Source: Cladosporium sp. IMV 00045 (taxonomy: Eukaryota > Ascomycota > Dothideomycetes > Cladosporiales > Cladosporiaceae). Taken from it: 55,542 nucleotides of DNA. The position numbers and the translations under genes are program-made. Below are positions 12,864-23,650 of the stretch, piece after piece; the first letter of the stretch is position 1; every line of letters begins with the position of its first letter. The DNA is taken from NCBI GenBank assembly GCA_001931905.2, contig MSJI02000619.1, forward strand, positions 1-55,542, read 5' to 3'. The notes beneath the pieces were generated by a model. It made no database searches. It saw only the letters and a program-made list of their open reading frames with translations, and was not told the origin of the DNA.

Positions 12864-14087
12864 ATGGTCACGCGGAAGCCTTCGTCACAGTTCACATCAT
12901 CCTCCACAAGCTCATCCCGGTGTTCTTCCCTTCACCCGCCTTCCGCTCTGACCGAAGGCTGGTCAGCAGACGAGGCCGACGAGATGTCGGGGGACGAGTC
13001 GCCCCCGCGACCATTGAGTGTTGCTATACCGAAAGTCGCTGGAGCACATGGACCTTATTGCCCGAGAAGACCGAACCTGAGAGAGATTTTGGCCAACACA
13101 TCACCCGCACCCTGGACGTTGGCTGCTTTCATGGCATACTTGTCAAATAATCACTGCTTGGAGACTTTGGAATTCACAATGGATGCCGGTCGTTACAAGA
13201 AACATTACGCGAAGATGCTTTCAAAAGCCGACGGAGACGAGGCACCACCCACAAAGGACAGAGATTACGTGCAATTACTCTGGACACGATTAATTGACGC
13301 CTACATTCAGCCGAACGGATCGAGGGAGGTAAATCTTCCCTCCGAAGTGAGAGATCCCATTCTCAATATCGAAATTGGAGATCTGCCGCCTCCGCCGGAG
13401 AAGCTGGACCCTGCAGTAGCCAAGATTTACGAGCTCATGGAAGAGTCGGTCTTGGTACCGTTCATCAACAGCTGCTACCCTCAAACCGCGGCACCCACAG
13501 TATCCACCATGCCCGCCAACACCTCCAGCGACAGCCTCTCAGGCGGCACGCAAACAACCGTCGGCAGCGCACCTCAAACCTTCAAACGACACGGCCGCCA
13601 CGTCCGCTGCTCTCCCCCACCACAGTCAGCAGTCGAACCCTACGCCCACACCTACTCAGCACCCAGCATGCTCAACCGCAAATCCGCCCCGTCAACACTC
13701 ACCACGACCCTGCACAAAGCGCGTTTCAGCATGCGCCTCTCCCCCACCACCTCCAACCCACCCCCCAGCGCCATCGCGCCCTTCGCCTCCGCCACCTCCG
13801 GCACCTCCGACACGACCGCCACCGGCAGCTCGACCGGCATGACGGACGACAGCAACAGCACTCCCAGCCCGATCGCCGAGAGCCCTCTGACCCCGCCGCC
13901 TCACAGCCCGCCCATAGGCGATCTTGGATCTTCTTCCGCCTCGCTCGCTCACAGCCCGCGCACGAGTCGCGACGGCGGCAATAATATGTGGAAGAAGCTG
14001 GGGAGGTTGAGCGGGATGAAGGTGGGCAAGAAGAAGAGTCATGCGGGCTTGAAGGACGAGCAGGGGCAGCAGAATCAGCAGCAATGA
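12864..14087 (+). CDS. RGS-domain protein (regulator of G-protein signalling)
   Basis: Encodes 407 residues if started at 12864, or 367 from a second in-frame ATG at 12984 (MSGDESPPRP...); the frame is open further upstream but has no earlier ATG. The RGS domain spans about residues 71-205 and contains the conserved block PWTLAAFMAYLSNNHCLETL, with a later segment ending LVPFINSC. RGS proteins speed GTP hydrolysis on heterotrimeric G alpha subunits at the plasma membrane. The short N-terminus and this motif style resemble Aspergillus RgsA / yeast Rgs2-like proteins, which act on nutrient-sensing G alpha; that subtype is inference. The C-terminal half (about 210-407) is Ser/Thr/Pro-rich and disordered, with a basic stretch MKVGKKKSHAG near the end. 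No intron is evident. Confidence 0.86.
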   Translation: MVTRKPSSQFTSSSTSSSRCSSLHPPSALTEGWSADEADEMSGDESPPRPLSVAIPKVAGAHGPYCPRRPNLREILANTSPAPWTLAAFMAYLSNNHCLETLEFTMDAGRYKKHYAKMLSKADGDEAPPTKDRDYVQLLWTRLIDAYIQPNGSREVNLPSEVRDPILNIEIGDLPPPPEKLDPAVAKIYELMEESVLVPFINSCYPQTAAPTVSTMPANTSSDSLSGGTQTTVGSAPQTFKRHGRHVRCSPPPQSAVEPYAHTYSAPSMLNRKSAPSTLTTTLHKARFSMRLSPTTSNPPPSAIAPFASATSGTSDTTATGSSTGMTDDSNSTPSPIAESPLTPPPHSPPIGDLGSSSASLAHSPRTSRDGGNNMWKKLGRLSGMKVGKKKSHAGLKDEQGQQNQQQ

Positions 14088-16167
14088 CATTAGCAGTTGT
14101 GCATGCTTACATTGACCATTTTGGTAATTGGCATGCATTTTCTGGCTGCTGGTTGTTGTGTCACTTTTGCTCGGCCTTTTTAGCGCAGCGTTGACGATGA
14201 TGAACTGTCGGATTTTACTTTGAGCGTTCTCGTTTGTTTTGTTTTTGGTTGGGTTTTGATGACGACGCATCTTTTTCATTTTGTTCGGGCGTGATACGAA
14301 GGCAAGACTTCTCTGTCTGGATTTTGACGGGCAAAAATTGCGAACAGAAAGACCGGATGGGGAAAGGGAATGGATTGGGACGTGAAGGGAAAGGACGGAA
14401 GGAGAAGAAGCACAAGAAGACGACGATGAACGATCAGGAATGGCTCTTTGTTTTTTCCCCCCCATCATATTTTTTTTTCCATTATTACTACTACGACTAC
14501 CTGTTGTGATGTGTATCTCGATATCTACTCTCTTTGCTCTCCTCCATCATCCCACTTCACCATTTGCCATGAACAACGGCATTTCCACCGTCATTTTCTC
14601 AGCACCTGCAACATCATACATGTACCTAGTGATAGCATGGCCAAAGAACCCACAAGAACTGGGGACAAAGACCTCTCATCACGACAGCACGACGAATCCA
14701 GATTCCCACCCAATCCCCACCGGGCCTCGATGATTCGCCACTCCTACTTTCCTCCCTTCCTTTCGACCTTTGAGATTCCTCACCAGCACGGTAGAATTCC
14801 CCAACGGCCGACACTTCTCGAGCATCTCAGCAAAGGAACGCCAAGGTCACTAAAAACTACATACCCAACATAGACACTACTGAGAAAGACCCTGTGGCTT
14901 GTGATACATAATTAGCCTTCTGTTGGCCCTGGTGAAGTAAGGTTTGCTGTGGCGTTGCTTGCGTTTTCATGATACCTAAGGTAGGTACAGAGATGATCGT
15001 GAGGAGTGAGAGACAACTTCAAGCAAGAGTACTGCATATCTTCTCTTTGAGATTATTGGGCTTTCTCCGAATTTGCTACCTCCTACCATGTGAAGTCGGC
15101 GCAGAAAAGAGGAATGGATACCATGTACCTTGATGGCTTCAAAAATTATTCAAGGACATTTTGCAGAGCAAATGGCTAGCGTTCAGGATCTTTGCGAAAT
15201 GCCCATTCTACTTTTCTTAACATGCTACAGCAGTCACATTTCCTACAGGGCAAACGCACGCAACGCTTCGACCTCGCGGCGAACGCAGAGAACAAGCGAT
15301 CTGCCCTCTCCTCCTCACGGCACAGACGGTGTTCCTCACTGATCGTCAGCCCAAGCGTCTCGCCTTGCAAAGCCGAAGTTGCGACAGTGCCCCTGCGCGC
15401 CCAATGGTCGTGTCGCAATCGATGCAGATCTTCACGCTGTTGATCGCGCTAAGCAGCATGGAGAGCCGTCGGTTTGGTTTTTGTTGGCAGCGATTCGCAC
15501 GCCGGCGCGCACGTCACCTACGCTTCATGGACTGGTGTAGGCTCGTAGGGTTGATTTTTGGTCTTGCGCCATTTGCTGCTGTTCGCTTGGAGCTGAGTGG
15601 TGAGATGGACGGGGAACCGGGTTTGCGGCTTTTGGACGATTGACGAATCTGCACACGGGCAGAGAGACGGCTTTTGCTGTTAGGGTCTCTACTCTCTCTT
15701 AGGGCGGAGGGAAGGTTGTTGGTGCTTGGGCTGGGGAGATGGAGTTTTTGGTTGATCGTCTCTGCCTAGGTATCTACTACTACCGTTATTCTTGCTGTGC
15801 ATCCTTTTCTGAAGCATTGGTCGCTTGTGACTCGTTGAGGAGCTGCTGGCTGCTGGGTTGCTTAACGTCGTCGTCGTTGACGGACGGCCTTGTTGTCCGT
15901 CTTTCTCCCGGGCCAACATCACAACCACCACCTCCTCCCATCTGAATTACTATTCTCCCAGAGACTCTTCTCAACACTCCTGCCATTGAGAAATGCAAAG
16001 AGCTGCTCGCGCCGACTCCATTTTCCGCGACATTGGCTGAGAAGCCAAATCTCACCTCTCGCATCTCTTCCCTGGACTCTTTCCATTCCAAATACCTCTA
16101 CTTCTAAGCAATACCTTAATCCAATTAAGCGCCAAAGAAGACATCTCCACCTCTCAACTCAATCAAC
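14088..16167. other. Intergenic interval, RGS gene to 16.2 kb
   Basis: Contains the probable RGS 3' untranslated region (T-rich at about 14210-14490) and the promoter of the next gene, whose last 300 bases are C/T-rich. Open frames are short and unconvincing. No RNA gene was recognised. Confidence 0.5.
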
Positions 16168-17316
16168 ATGCCCTTTGGGCGCCTAAGTCCCGTCAGCGAA
16201 ACGGACAGCGAAAGCCTTCACTCCGGCCGCGCCGCCTCCGTCGACCTTCGCCCACGCCCTCTCAACTTCTCGCGTCCCAAACCGCAAGACCTCCCCTCGG
16301 CGCGGCACCTCCACCATGACACCCAATACGCCCATTCCACTTCCTCATCCTCCGGCAGCAGCAGGCGCGCACGCGACTCGCACGGCGGTGGAGGCGATTT
16401 CACCGCTCTGCCCGACGAGCCTCGCTTCGACGATAGCGAAACCGACAAGGAACACGACAATGACGACGACAGCAACACCGACCTCCGCCCCTCCCTAGAA
16501 TCCAACCGCACCAACTCCTCCTCCCTCAACTCCGAACTCGTCTGGGACCCTCAATCCGGCGAGCTACGATCCAAACCCCACCCACCCCGCCGAGGCAGCG
16601 ACTTCGACTCCCAGCGCTCCGCCGCCCCGTCTCGCCGACCGCCCAACCCGCGCTCCCCAGCGTCAGAGTCGGCGCCAGCAGAGATCGAAATCCCCCTCAT
16701 AGCAGAGCTGCCCGGCGACCGCCCGCCCACAAGCCACAGCAGTAGCACGATCAAAGAGCCGCAGCAACAGCAACAACAACGCTCGCCGAAATCTCCCCGC
16801 CCGCACTCGCCCAGATCACCTCAACAGCAGCAGTTGATCAACCCCTTCTCGCAAATCCACATCCACACCCAACAAAACAACCGCCCAACCTCCCCAGCAG
16901 CACCAGACGACTCCCCCACCATCTCCCCCACGCCGCAAATCGTGAAACGAACCTCCGTCTCCCAGCGCTCCGAGCGCCTCAGCATTTCCTCCGTACACAC
17001 CATCGAACCCTCCCAAACCCGACCAAGCACAACCCGCAACCCGACCTCAGGCAGCTTAGGCGCAGCTTTCGCGCCCAGCGAGCGCAAGCCCTCTGACGCC
17101 GGGAGTGGAGATACCACGACGCAGAATCAGACGCGGAGTAGCGGGGAGAGCAAAGCGACGAGCGCGGTGGATTTGGCGGCGGCGCTGGGAGAGAAGAAGT
17201 TGGCGAAACTCAAGAAGAAGGGGATTAATCCGGAATTGTACCTGGAGATGAAAGCCGCGAGGGGAGGGAAGAGCAGGCTCGTGGGGCCGTTGGTGGGGAA
17301 TACTTATATTGGGTAG
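16168..17316 (+). CDS. Disordered Ser/Pro/Gln-rich protein with a conserved-looking C-terminal tail
   Basis: Single-exon gene for 382 residues with a good start context (ATCAACATGCC). Most of the protein is low complexity: an acidic patch around residues 85-105, many SP/RSP sites, and short Gln runs at about 197-202 and 217-220. Only the last 50 residues look structured: a helix-forming DLAAALGEKKLAKLKKKG, then INPELYLEMKAARGGKSR and a hydrophobic-glycine end LVGPLVGNTYIG. I recall similar C-terminal tails in many otherwise disordered proteins of filamentous ascomycetes, but I cannot name a function. Codon choice (C-ending) supports a real gene. Confidence 0.75.
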   Translation: MPFGRLSPVSETDSESLHSGRAASVDLRPRPLNFSRPKPQDLPSARHLHHDTQYAHSTSSSSGSSRRARDSHGGGGDFTALPDEPRFDDSETDKEHDNDDDSNTDLRPSLESNRTNSSSLNSELVWDPQSGELRSKPHPPRRGSDFDSQRSAAPSRRPPNPRSPASESAPAEIEIPLIAELPGDRPPTSHSSSTIKEPQQQQQQRSPKSPRPHSPRSPQQQQLINPFSQIHIHTQQNNRPTSPAAPDDSPTISPTPQIVKRTSVSQRSERLSISSVHTIEPSQTRPSTTRNPTSGSLGAAFAPSERKPSDAGSGDTTTQNQTRSSGESKATSAVDLAAALGEKKLAKLKKKGINPELYLEMKAARGGKSRLVGPLVGNTYIG

Positions 17317-18033
17317 GGAGGGTTTTGTGTTGTTTTTGGGGGGGAGGAGGGAGAGGTTTTTGGGGGAAGGTCCATGGGGATGTGTACAGTCATCTCCACC
17401 GCGGAGCCGAGCGCGATTTTGGGGATTTTTGTTTTGGAGAGGATGCGAAAACTTTTAGGATTTGCCATGTTTGGAGGGGACGAGGTAGGATGTTCTTGGT
17501 TCTTGGAATGGGTCGGAGAGGATGTCGAAGAGGGGAAAGACGAGGAGTGACAGGGAGGGAGAGACGAGACAGTCTGAATGAGCAATCGACCGAAGGGTGA
17601 AAAGGAGAGGAGCAAAGAAAAGAGAAAGAGAGAGAGAGAGAGAGACGCACAGGTTGGCTTTGGCTTGTCGTTGTTGCTTTTTTGTTATATATATCCATCT
17701 TGTTCATGATAAACACGAATTATTATTTTCTTTGCTAATAGCACGCGAGACATATATACGTGTGGTGGTGATGTACGCATTCCCTTACCTTCTCAATTTT
17801 TCATTTTTGACTTTTATAAGGGAAAAGAAAAAAGTTAAGACAGAGCAAGATTCCACGAAGTAATGTATCACTCGTATATCAGCCAACAAACTCCAGACTA
17901 CCCACTTAATCATCAAGATAAGGCGGTGCCTAAAGGATTCTCGAGCAGTGGAGTCGGAGTCGATGCATTCATACTCTAGTTTCAACTCCTCAATCATTAC
18001 TTATTAAACATGCCCGATACGATCAATCATCGT
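17317..18033. other. Convergent 3' flanks with a GA repeat
   Basis: This holds the 3' ends of the plus-strand disordered-protein gene and the minus-strand palA gene. A (GA)n microsatellite lies at about 17629-17645 and an AT-rich stretch at about 17680-17850. No coding frame is supported. Confidence 0.5.
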
Positions 18034-20677
18034 CTACCTCCCAAGATTCACCCCCCGACTAGCATCCCACCTCCCATCGACCGCGCCGCCACCCGCAGGA
18101 GCACTACCATCCGCCCCAGCACCAGCACCACCAGCACTCCCAGTCCCACCACCACCACCAAAAACAATCGGCATCCCCTCCTTCCACGTCCCCCCAACAG
18201 CAACCGGACTCTGCACCGCCGCGACAGGAGGCTGCTTCGCGCCGGGCCTCTGCGGCATGGGCGCCGGCATGGGCTCCTGACCCGCAAGAGTGGCCGGCGG
18301 CGAAGCCGTCTGCTGCCTCCTGCTGCTCGCCTCCTGCGCGGCTTTCTGCTGCCGCAGATTCGCCTGGTTGCTCTGCTGGATCCTCAAACCCGCCATGGAA
18401 TCCGCCAGATCGGCTTCGAGGCCCTGCGCTTCCGAGCGTCGGGCGTAGACGAAATTACGGCAGTCGTCGCGGAAGCGCGTGGTGATGGCCGCGAGGTCGT
18501 TCCAGAATTTGCGGCCGGCGTCGAGGTTGCGCAGCAATTCTTTGTAGGTCGTGTAGGCGTTTTCGAGGTCTTGCAGGGCGGTCTCGCGTTCCTTGCTCGA
18601 AGTGTCGCCGCGCTTGGCGGCTTGGAAGGAGTTGTTGGCATCGCGCACGCGGGTGAGCAGGCGGTCTTGCTCGGCTTCTTCTTTGCGCACGTCGGATTCG
18701 TCGATGTCGTATTTTCGCAGGCGGGCGTCAAAGAATGTCTCGAATTGCGAGGCGACGAGGGGCTGCATGGGGAGTTCGCGCTCGAGGCGTGCGGCTTCGC
18801 GCAGGAGGTCGGGGTTGACGTCGTCTTCTTGGGCTTTGGCGCGGAGGGTTTCGACTTTTTTGCGCCGGCGCGATTCCAGTCTGTTCACTTCGTTGAGGGT
18901 CGCGCGGAGCATGTTCACTTCGCGCTCGACTTTGGCGGTGATGGTTGCGCGGCGGCTGGAGGGGACGTAGTCTTCTAGGTCGCGGTCGGTGCCGCCTAGG
19001 AGGCGGATCAGGCTTTCGTTTTCTCGTAGGCGGTTTTGCACTAGGCGGTCGCTGTTTTCGGCTTGCTTCAGGTAGCCGTCGATATCGTTTACTTGAGCAT
19101 AGAGCTTGGGAACAGCGTCTTGGCCGGCTAGTCTGCTCCATCTGTCTGTTCCGAACTTCCTTCGCGCCGCCTCGTCTTCGCCAGCTTCCTGACGAAGGAG
19201 ATCGACTCCTTCCTGGTATAATTGTCGATTGTTGTTCTTAAGCTTCTCCGTGTCGGCGATTGTAGCGTGAAGTCGGTGCACTCCGTTTGCCTGCCGGATC
19301 TCTTCAGCGTGAGAAGCGACACCGGGTGGCAAGCCAAGGGGCTTCTCGAGAGCTTGCAGTGATCCAGGCAATTGCATGCTCGACAGCAGTTCATGCACTC
19401 TCTGAGTCAGCGTTTCAAGCTCCGCAATAATGGTGTTGTTCACCAGTCGGTCTCTCCTGTCGGCATAGATCGACGCGGCGACATGGACGCTGTACGGGAC
19501 CAGCTTTGCAAACAGCGGCTTCCCAAGCTCGCCATGATCTCCCAGCATTTCCTGCGAATGGCTGACTTCCTTCGGCACTCGAGCTGCGACCATACTGGCC
19601 CTGTCAAGAACTCGCAACTCCGATTTGGGAGGCTCGGGTACCAGGTAGATGGTATCGTTGTCCTTTTCCGACCGCTTCAGATCCTCGCTGACCCGTATTT
19701 TGAGTCCGTTGAGATCCCCCAACACTGACTTGTTGATATATCTGCTCTCTTTCAAGGCCTCGTTGACGCAGTTCATACTGTCTCGCAGCCGCGCGACTTC
19801 CTCGCCATACTTTCTCTTCTCCAGACAATCGCACGCGGCGCGATACTGCGCGGCGGCGGCGAAATGGTGATGCTTTGCGTTGACGTGGTGTATCCACTCG
19901 GAGCTCACACTGTCGCTCTTGAGCGCCCAATCGCCAGCATCGCAATACAAGTCACTGACTTTAGCGGCGAGCTTCGCGATGGAAGCGTCTTTCAATCCAT
20001 CCTTGACGGCTTTCTGCCAAAAACATTCCTGAGCTTGTGCCAGCATGAGCGCCTCCACACTCTCAAGTGTCAACGTATCCATGTCCTCGGGAGGACTACT
20101 CCTCAGCTCTGGTATGATGTCCGTCTTGAGATAGCTCAGCACACCGGCCGCGTAGCAGAAATTGGAAGCAGCGGCTTTGAGGCCTTCGGAAGTCGCTCGG
20201 TTTGATGAGAGGGCGATTTGCGAGTACATGGCGGCGAGGTTGAAGAGGATGTTCGCCAGCTCGAAGCGTAGGTTGTTCTCGGTGTGGGCGTGCGATGTGT
20301 GGTAGCCAAGGGCGGGATACCAGGTGAAATCTGCGCCTATCTACTTCACAGATGACTCTCGGTCAGCAGGGATGTATTGGAGACGAGATGGATGCTCTTC
20401 TAGGAGCAAGGGTTGTACGTACATCGACGGGGAACTTCCCTCCCATCCAGACCAACTGTGCAGCATAGGCCTGGAGTTTTCGCGTGCCACTCGCGTGAGC
20501 TTCGACGGAGCTGACGGCATCTTTGCGAAGCTGATCGATGACTTCGAGATCTCGGGCGAAGGTGTCGGGGTGCTGGTCGTATTTGGTGGAGATGTATGAT
20601 TTGATGGCGTCGGACAAGAGTAGATTATGGGTGCGGCGAAAGGGTATGGGCAGGATGTTACTGTTGGATGCTGCCAT
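18034..20677 (-). CDS. palA: pH-response regulator PalA/Rim20 (BRO1-domain protein)
   Basis: Two exons on the minus strand, 20677-20423 and 20340-18034, joined in phase 0 across an 82-nt intron (donor GTACGT, acceptor TAG), giving 853 residues. The N-terminal BRO1 domain covers about residues 1-400 (start MAASNSNILPIPFRRTHNLL; IGADFTWYPALGYHTSH just after the junction). A V-shaped coiled-coil ALIX-type domain follows (about 400-700), then a Pro/Gln and Gly-rich tail containing GTWKEGMPIVFGG. Length and order match PalA/Rim20/ALIX. In fungi PalA binds ESCRT-III and the YPXL motifs of the transcription factor PacC/Rim101 at endosomal membranes and recruits the PalB protease under alkaline conditions. 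The C-terminal Gly-rich extension (about 810-840) looks poorly conserved. It is divergent from ATX1. Confidence 0.95.
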
Positions 20678-21394
20678 GTTTGCAGACTACCTTGCATGCA
20701 TGTGCGTGTGCGTGTGTGTTATTGTGAGCCGTGCAAGTATTGTTGTGCCCAGTGGACTACATGTACATGTACATGTAGCTTGAGCGAAGATGTTTGTGAG
20801 TGAAGTCATCGCATGCCGTTCTCGCCCCCGCCTTTGGAGAGAGCCTGCCAAAAGTCAAGGATTAGAGCCGCAAGCTCTGGATCCAGGGCTGAATTGATTG
20901 ACCTTGATTGATCGAATTGAGTGATGATTCAGGTCCAGCCCACCGAGGGGCAGACGGAGGGGACGGAGGGACCAGGCCAGGCACGCCATCTCCCAATACA
21001 GCGAAACTTGCTCACGTCGTTGAAAGGTGGTCTCGCCTGGGTGTATGATGAACCTTGTATAGTAATATTTGCAAGACAACTAATCCATATTCTGAGCATG
21101 TATTCCTTGTAAACATCATCCCCCGCCATCACGGTTCTCTTGTCTGTCCCTGCCGATCGTCCTTCGCTTCGCTAGTTGTAGTGAACAGCTCTGTCCCTCG
21201 TATCACAGATTACCCCCTCGACTTCGGTTGTTTGCCCATTACCAAGCAACACAAATACTACCACAACACCTCCACCGCTCTTCTCTTCTTCGTACCACAC
21301 ACACACACACACACACACACTCTCTCTCTCTCTCTCTGTGCCAATCCCACAACCTTCCAAACATCCACACTCACAAACACTCAACACCACCAAA
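20678..21394. promoter_or_regulatory. palA-ATX1 divergent intergenic region with dinucleotide repeats
   Basis: Shared upstream region of 717 bp. It contains a GT-rich run (about 20703-20720), a repeated ACATGT block (about 20759-20778), and an (AC)n-(TC)n compound microsatellite at about 21296-21338, ending only 57 bp before the ATX1 start codon. That repeat therefore probably lies in the ATX1 leader or core promoter. No clear TATA box or copper-responsive element was identified. Confidence 0.45.
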
Positions 21395-21726
21395 ATGGCC
21401 GAGCACAACTACAAGTTCAACATCACCATGACCTGCGGCGGCTGCTCCGGCGCCGTCGAGCGCGTGCTGAAGAAGCTTGAGGGTAAGCAATACCTGTCAA
21501 CCTCTTGAAAACCACCCACCAAATACTCCCCTAAAGAATTTCACCGATACTAATTTCCCACCCCTCTCCCTCAGGTGTCAAGTCCTTCGACGTCTCCCTC
21601 GAATCGCAAACCGCCAACGTCGTCGCCGAAGACTCCCTCGACTACTCCACTGTGCTGGAGAAGATCAAGAAGACCGGCAAGGCCGTCAACTCCGGCGAGG
21701 CGGATGGTGTCGCGCAGGCTGTGTAG
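21395..21726 (+). CDS. ATX1: Copper chaperone Atx1
   Basis: Two exons, 21395-21482 and 21575-21726, with a 92-nt intron (GTAAGC donor, TACTAAT branch region, TCAG acceptor) that interrupts a Gly codon; the product has 79 residues. It is a complete heavy-metal-associated domain: copper-binding MTCGGC at residues 12-17, the conserved KTGK loop at 62-65, and a Lys-rich surface (KK at 26-27). Atx1 carries Cu(I) in the cytosol to the Ccc2-type P-type ATPase of the late Golgi, supplying multicopper oxidases. The start has A at -3 (CAAAATGG). It lies tail to tail with the thiolase gene, with about 250 bp between stop codons. Confidence 0.96.
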
Positions 21727-21977
21727 AAGGGCAAGAGAAAGTGGAGGATACCTATATATCGGGCTTGCTGGAGTTTGCGAGGAGTTTGCTCTTTAGTTTT
21801 GATTTGTGATTGACGGCTGGACTACCTGGCCTGGGTGGTAAGGTCGAGTTGGGACTCGTTTGCTCTTTTCGCTGGAGGAATCAGGTATAGGAGAGCAGTT
21901 GCATTCTAGGCCGTAAGAGAAATAAGAAAAGAGAGGTTATCTGCACACTTCAACAATCACAGCACGCTCGTCCGTCC

Positions 21978-23354
21978 TCAAAAGCGAGCCTCCACCTTGT
22001 CATGCGTATCTCCCAGTGCCCACTCATTGCGAGCCTTCTTCGACCTCACCGCATCAACCTGCGCCCTGGTGAACCCCTTCGCCTCAACGGCAGGGTTATA
22101 GCCCAGTCCATTCCTCTTTCCAACCTCCTCAGAACTAACCGCTTCGCTCGTCTTGCCGTCAGCACGCTTGTACACGCTGACAACGACAGCACCCCCAAGG
22201 CCGAGATTATGCTGCAACGCCGCCGTAGTCCCCTTGACGAGACGATTATTCGCCCAACCGCGCAAATGCCACACCAACTCCGCACACTGCGCAATCCCAC
22301 TCGCACCAAGCGGGTGGCCTTTGCTGATAAGTCCTCCAGACGGATTAACAACCATCTTGCCCCCATACGTAATATCGCCCCTGCGCACCATCTCATGCGC
22401 CTTCCCCTTCTCGCTCAACCCCAACGCATCAATGACAATCATCTCATTCGCACTAAAACAATCATGCACCTCCGCCACCTTAACATCCTTCACATCAACC
22501 CCGGCCTCCCTCAAAGCCTTCTTCGCCGCGTACTCATTCATGCCATACCCCATAAGATCGATCGCCGAGCGGGAGAACACACTCGCCGTATCCGTCGCCA
22601 ACACCTGCCCCGCGATCAACACCGCCTGCTCTTTGAGATGCGGCCTCGCGTCCAAGAAAGCCTGCGAAACAAGCACCGCCGCCGCTCCCCCATCGCTCGT
22701 CGGACAGCACTGCAACTTCGTCAACGGCGCGTGGATCATCGGGCTCTCCAGCACCTGCTGCAGCGTGTACTCGTCCCGGAACTGCGAGTACGGGTTGCGC
22801 TTGGAGTGCTCATGATTCACCCTCGCAATCTCCGCAAAATCCCTGTCCTCCGCCCCGTACAATTCCTGATACTCCCTGCCGGCGTTGCCGAACATCTGCG
22901 CCGCGCCGGGCGCGTTCGTCACGCCCCGTGTGGCTTTCATCATCTCGCCGAAGGTGCCGGTTGGGTTCGCTCGGTCTTGGAAGTAACTCTGCAAGCTGCC
23001 GGGGTTCATTTTCTCAAACCCCACGACGAGCGCGGCGTCCGCTTGCCCAGCCGCTATGGCCGTGCGAGCGAGGTATAAGCCTGTCGAGCCGGTGGAGCAG
23101 TTATTGTTGACATTCGTGATGGGGATGGAAGTCTGGCCGAACTGGTAGAAGACGCGCTGCCCGCACGTGCTGTCGCCGTAGCAGTAGCAGGCGAAGCCGG
23201 CGTCGATGTCGTCGTAGTTTATCTGTGCGTCCAGGAGGGCTTTGATGCCGGCTTCGAAGCCCAGTTCCGTGTAGTCGACTTTGCCGCGGGGTTTGATGAA
23301 TTTCGTCATGCCGACGCCGAGGACGTAGACGGGTTCTTTTTGTTTGGGAGACAT
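21978..23354 (-). CDS. SCPx-type thiolase (sterol carrier protein x / acetyl-CoA acyltransferase-like)
   Basis: Intronless, 458 residues from the ATG at 23354. The frame is open upstream to 23516, but homologous sequence begins at MSPKQKEPVYVLG. The nucleophilic Cys is C86 in NNNCSTGSTG; H298 in HDCF and H347 in GHPLGASG are the other catalytic-type residues. The final motif is HNLGLGGA instead of the CxG of classical thiolases, which places it in the SCP-x thiolase subfamily. It lacks the SCP2 lipid-transfer domain of animal SCPx. The last three residues are ARF, a weak peroxisomal PTS1-like end. The likely role is thiolytic cleavage of 3-ketoacyl-CoA in peroxisomal beta-oxidation; the exact substrate is unknown. 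An inverted pair of CCTCGG elements lies 284 bp upstream. Confidence 0.93.
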   Translation of the reverse strand: MSPKQKEPVYVLGVGMTKFIKPRGKVDYTELGFEAGIKALLDAQINYDDIDAGFACYCYGDSTCGQRVFYQFGQTSIPITNVNNNCSTGSTGLYLARTAIAAGQADAALVVGFEKMNPGSLQSYFQDRANPTGTFGEMMKATRGVTNAPGAAQMFGNAGREYQELYGAEDRDFAEIARVNHEHSKRNPYSQFRDEYTLQQVLESPMIHAPLTKLQCCPTSDGGAAAVLVSQAFLDARPHLKEQAVLIAGQVLATDTASVFSRSAIDLMGYGMNEYAAKKALREAGVDVKDVKVAEVHDCFSANEMIVIDALGLSEKGKAHEMVRRGDITYGGKMVVNPSGGLISKGHPLGASGIAQCAELVWHLRGWANNRLVKGTTAALQHNLGLGGAVVVSVYKRADGKTSEAVSSEEVGKRNGLGYNPAVEAKGFTRAQVDAVRSKKARNEWALGDTHDKVEARF

Positions 23355-23637
23355 GGTTGTATGGAGTTTGCCGGGTGGTTTTTTTGGTGGGTGTGTGATG
23401 TGACGTTGCTGGGTTGGTGTTCTGAATGGAGGAGATTTGCGCTTCACTCCAGTATGTTCTTTCCTCTGAGAAATCCCAACAGAGACTGCTGTGCAAGACT
23501 CAAGTGGCGAGCTCAATAATATGTAGGTAATGAATCGACGTCTGACGAGGATTACCTGATTGATGAAGTGGAGTCGTCCAGCTATATCCGGGGATAAATT
23601 CCAAGCGGGGATAGCAGCAGTGACAAGTGAAGATGGA

Positions 23638-23650
23638 CCGAGGCCCTCGG
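23638..23650. promoter_or_regulatory. Inverted CCGAGG-C-CCTCGG pair (FarA/FarB-type fatty acid element)
   Basis: CCGAGG at 23638-23643 and CCTCGG at 23645-23650 form an inverted repeat with one base between them; with flanking bases the palindrome is ACCGAGG C CCTCGGT. CCTCGG is the known core bound by Aspergillus FarA/FarB and Fusarium Ctf1, which induce beta-oxidation and peroxisome genes on fatty acids. The position, 284 bp before the start of a thiolase gene, makes function likely, though binding is inferred. Confidence 0.6.

Noticed and set aside
18010..18978. Plus-strand frame of 322 residues
   Set aside because: It is antisense to the well-supported palA coding sequence and is a shadow of its GC-rich codons.
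20976..20981. GCCAGG as a PacC site between palA and ATX1
   Set aside because: A six-base degenerate motif is expected about once by chance in 700 bp, and palA itself is not usually PacC-controlled.
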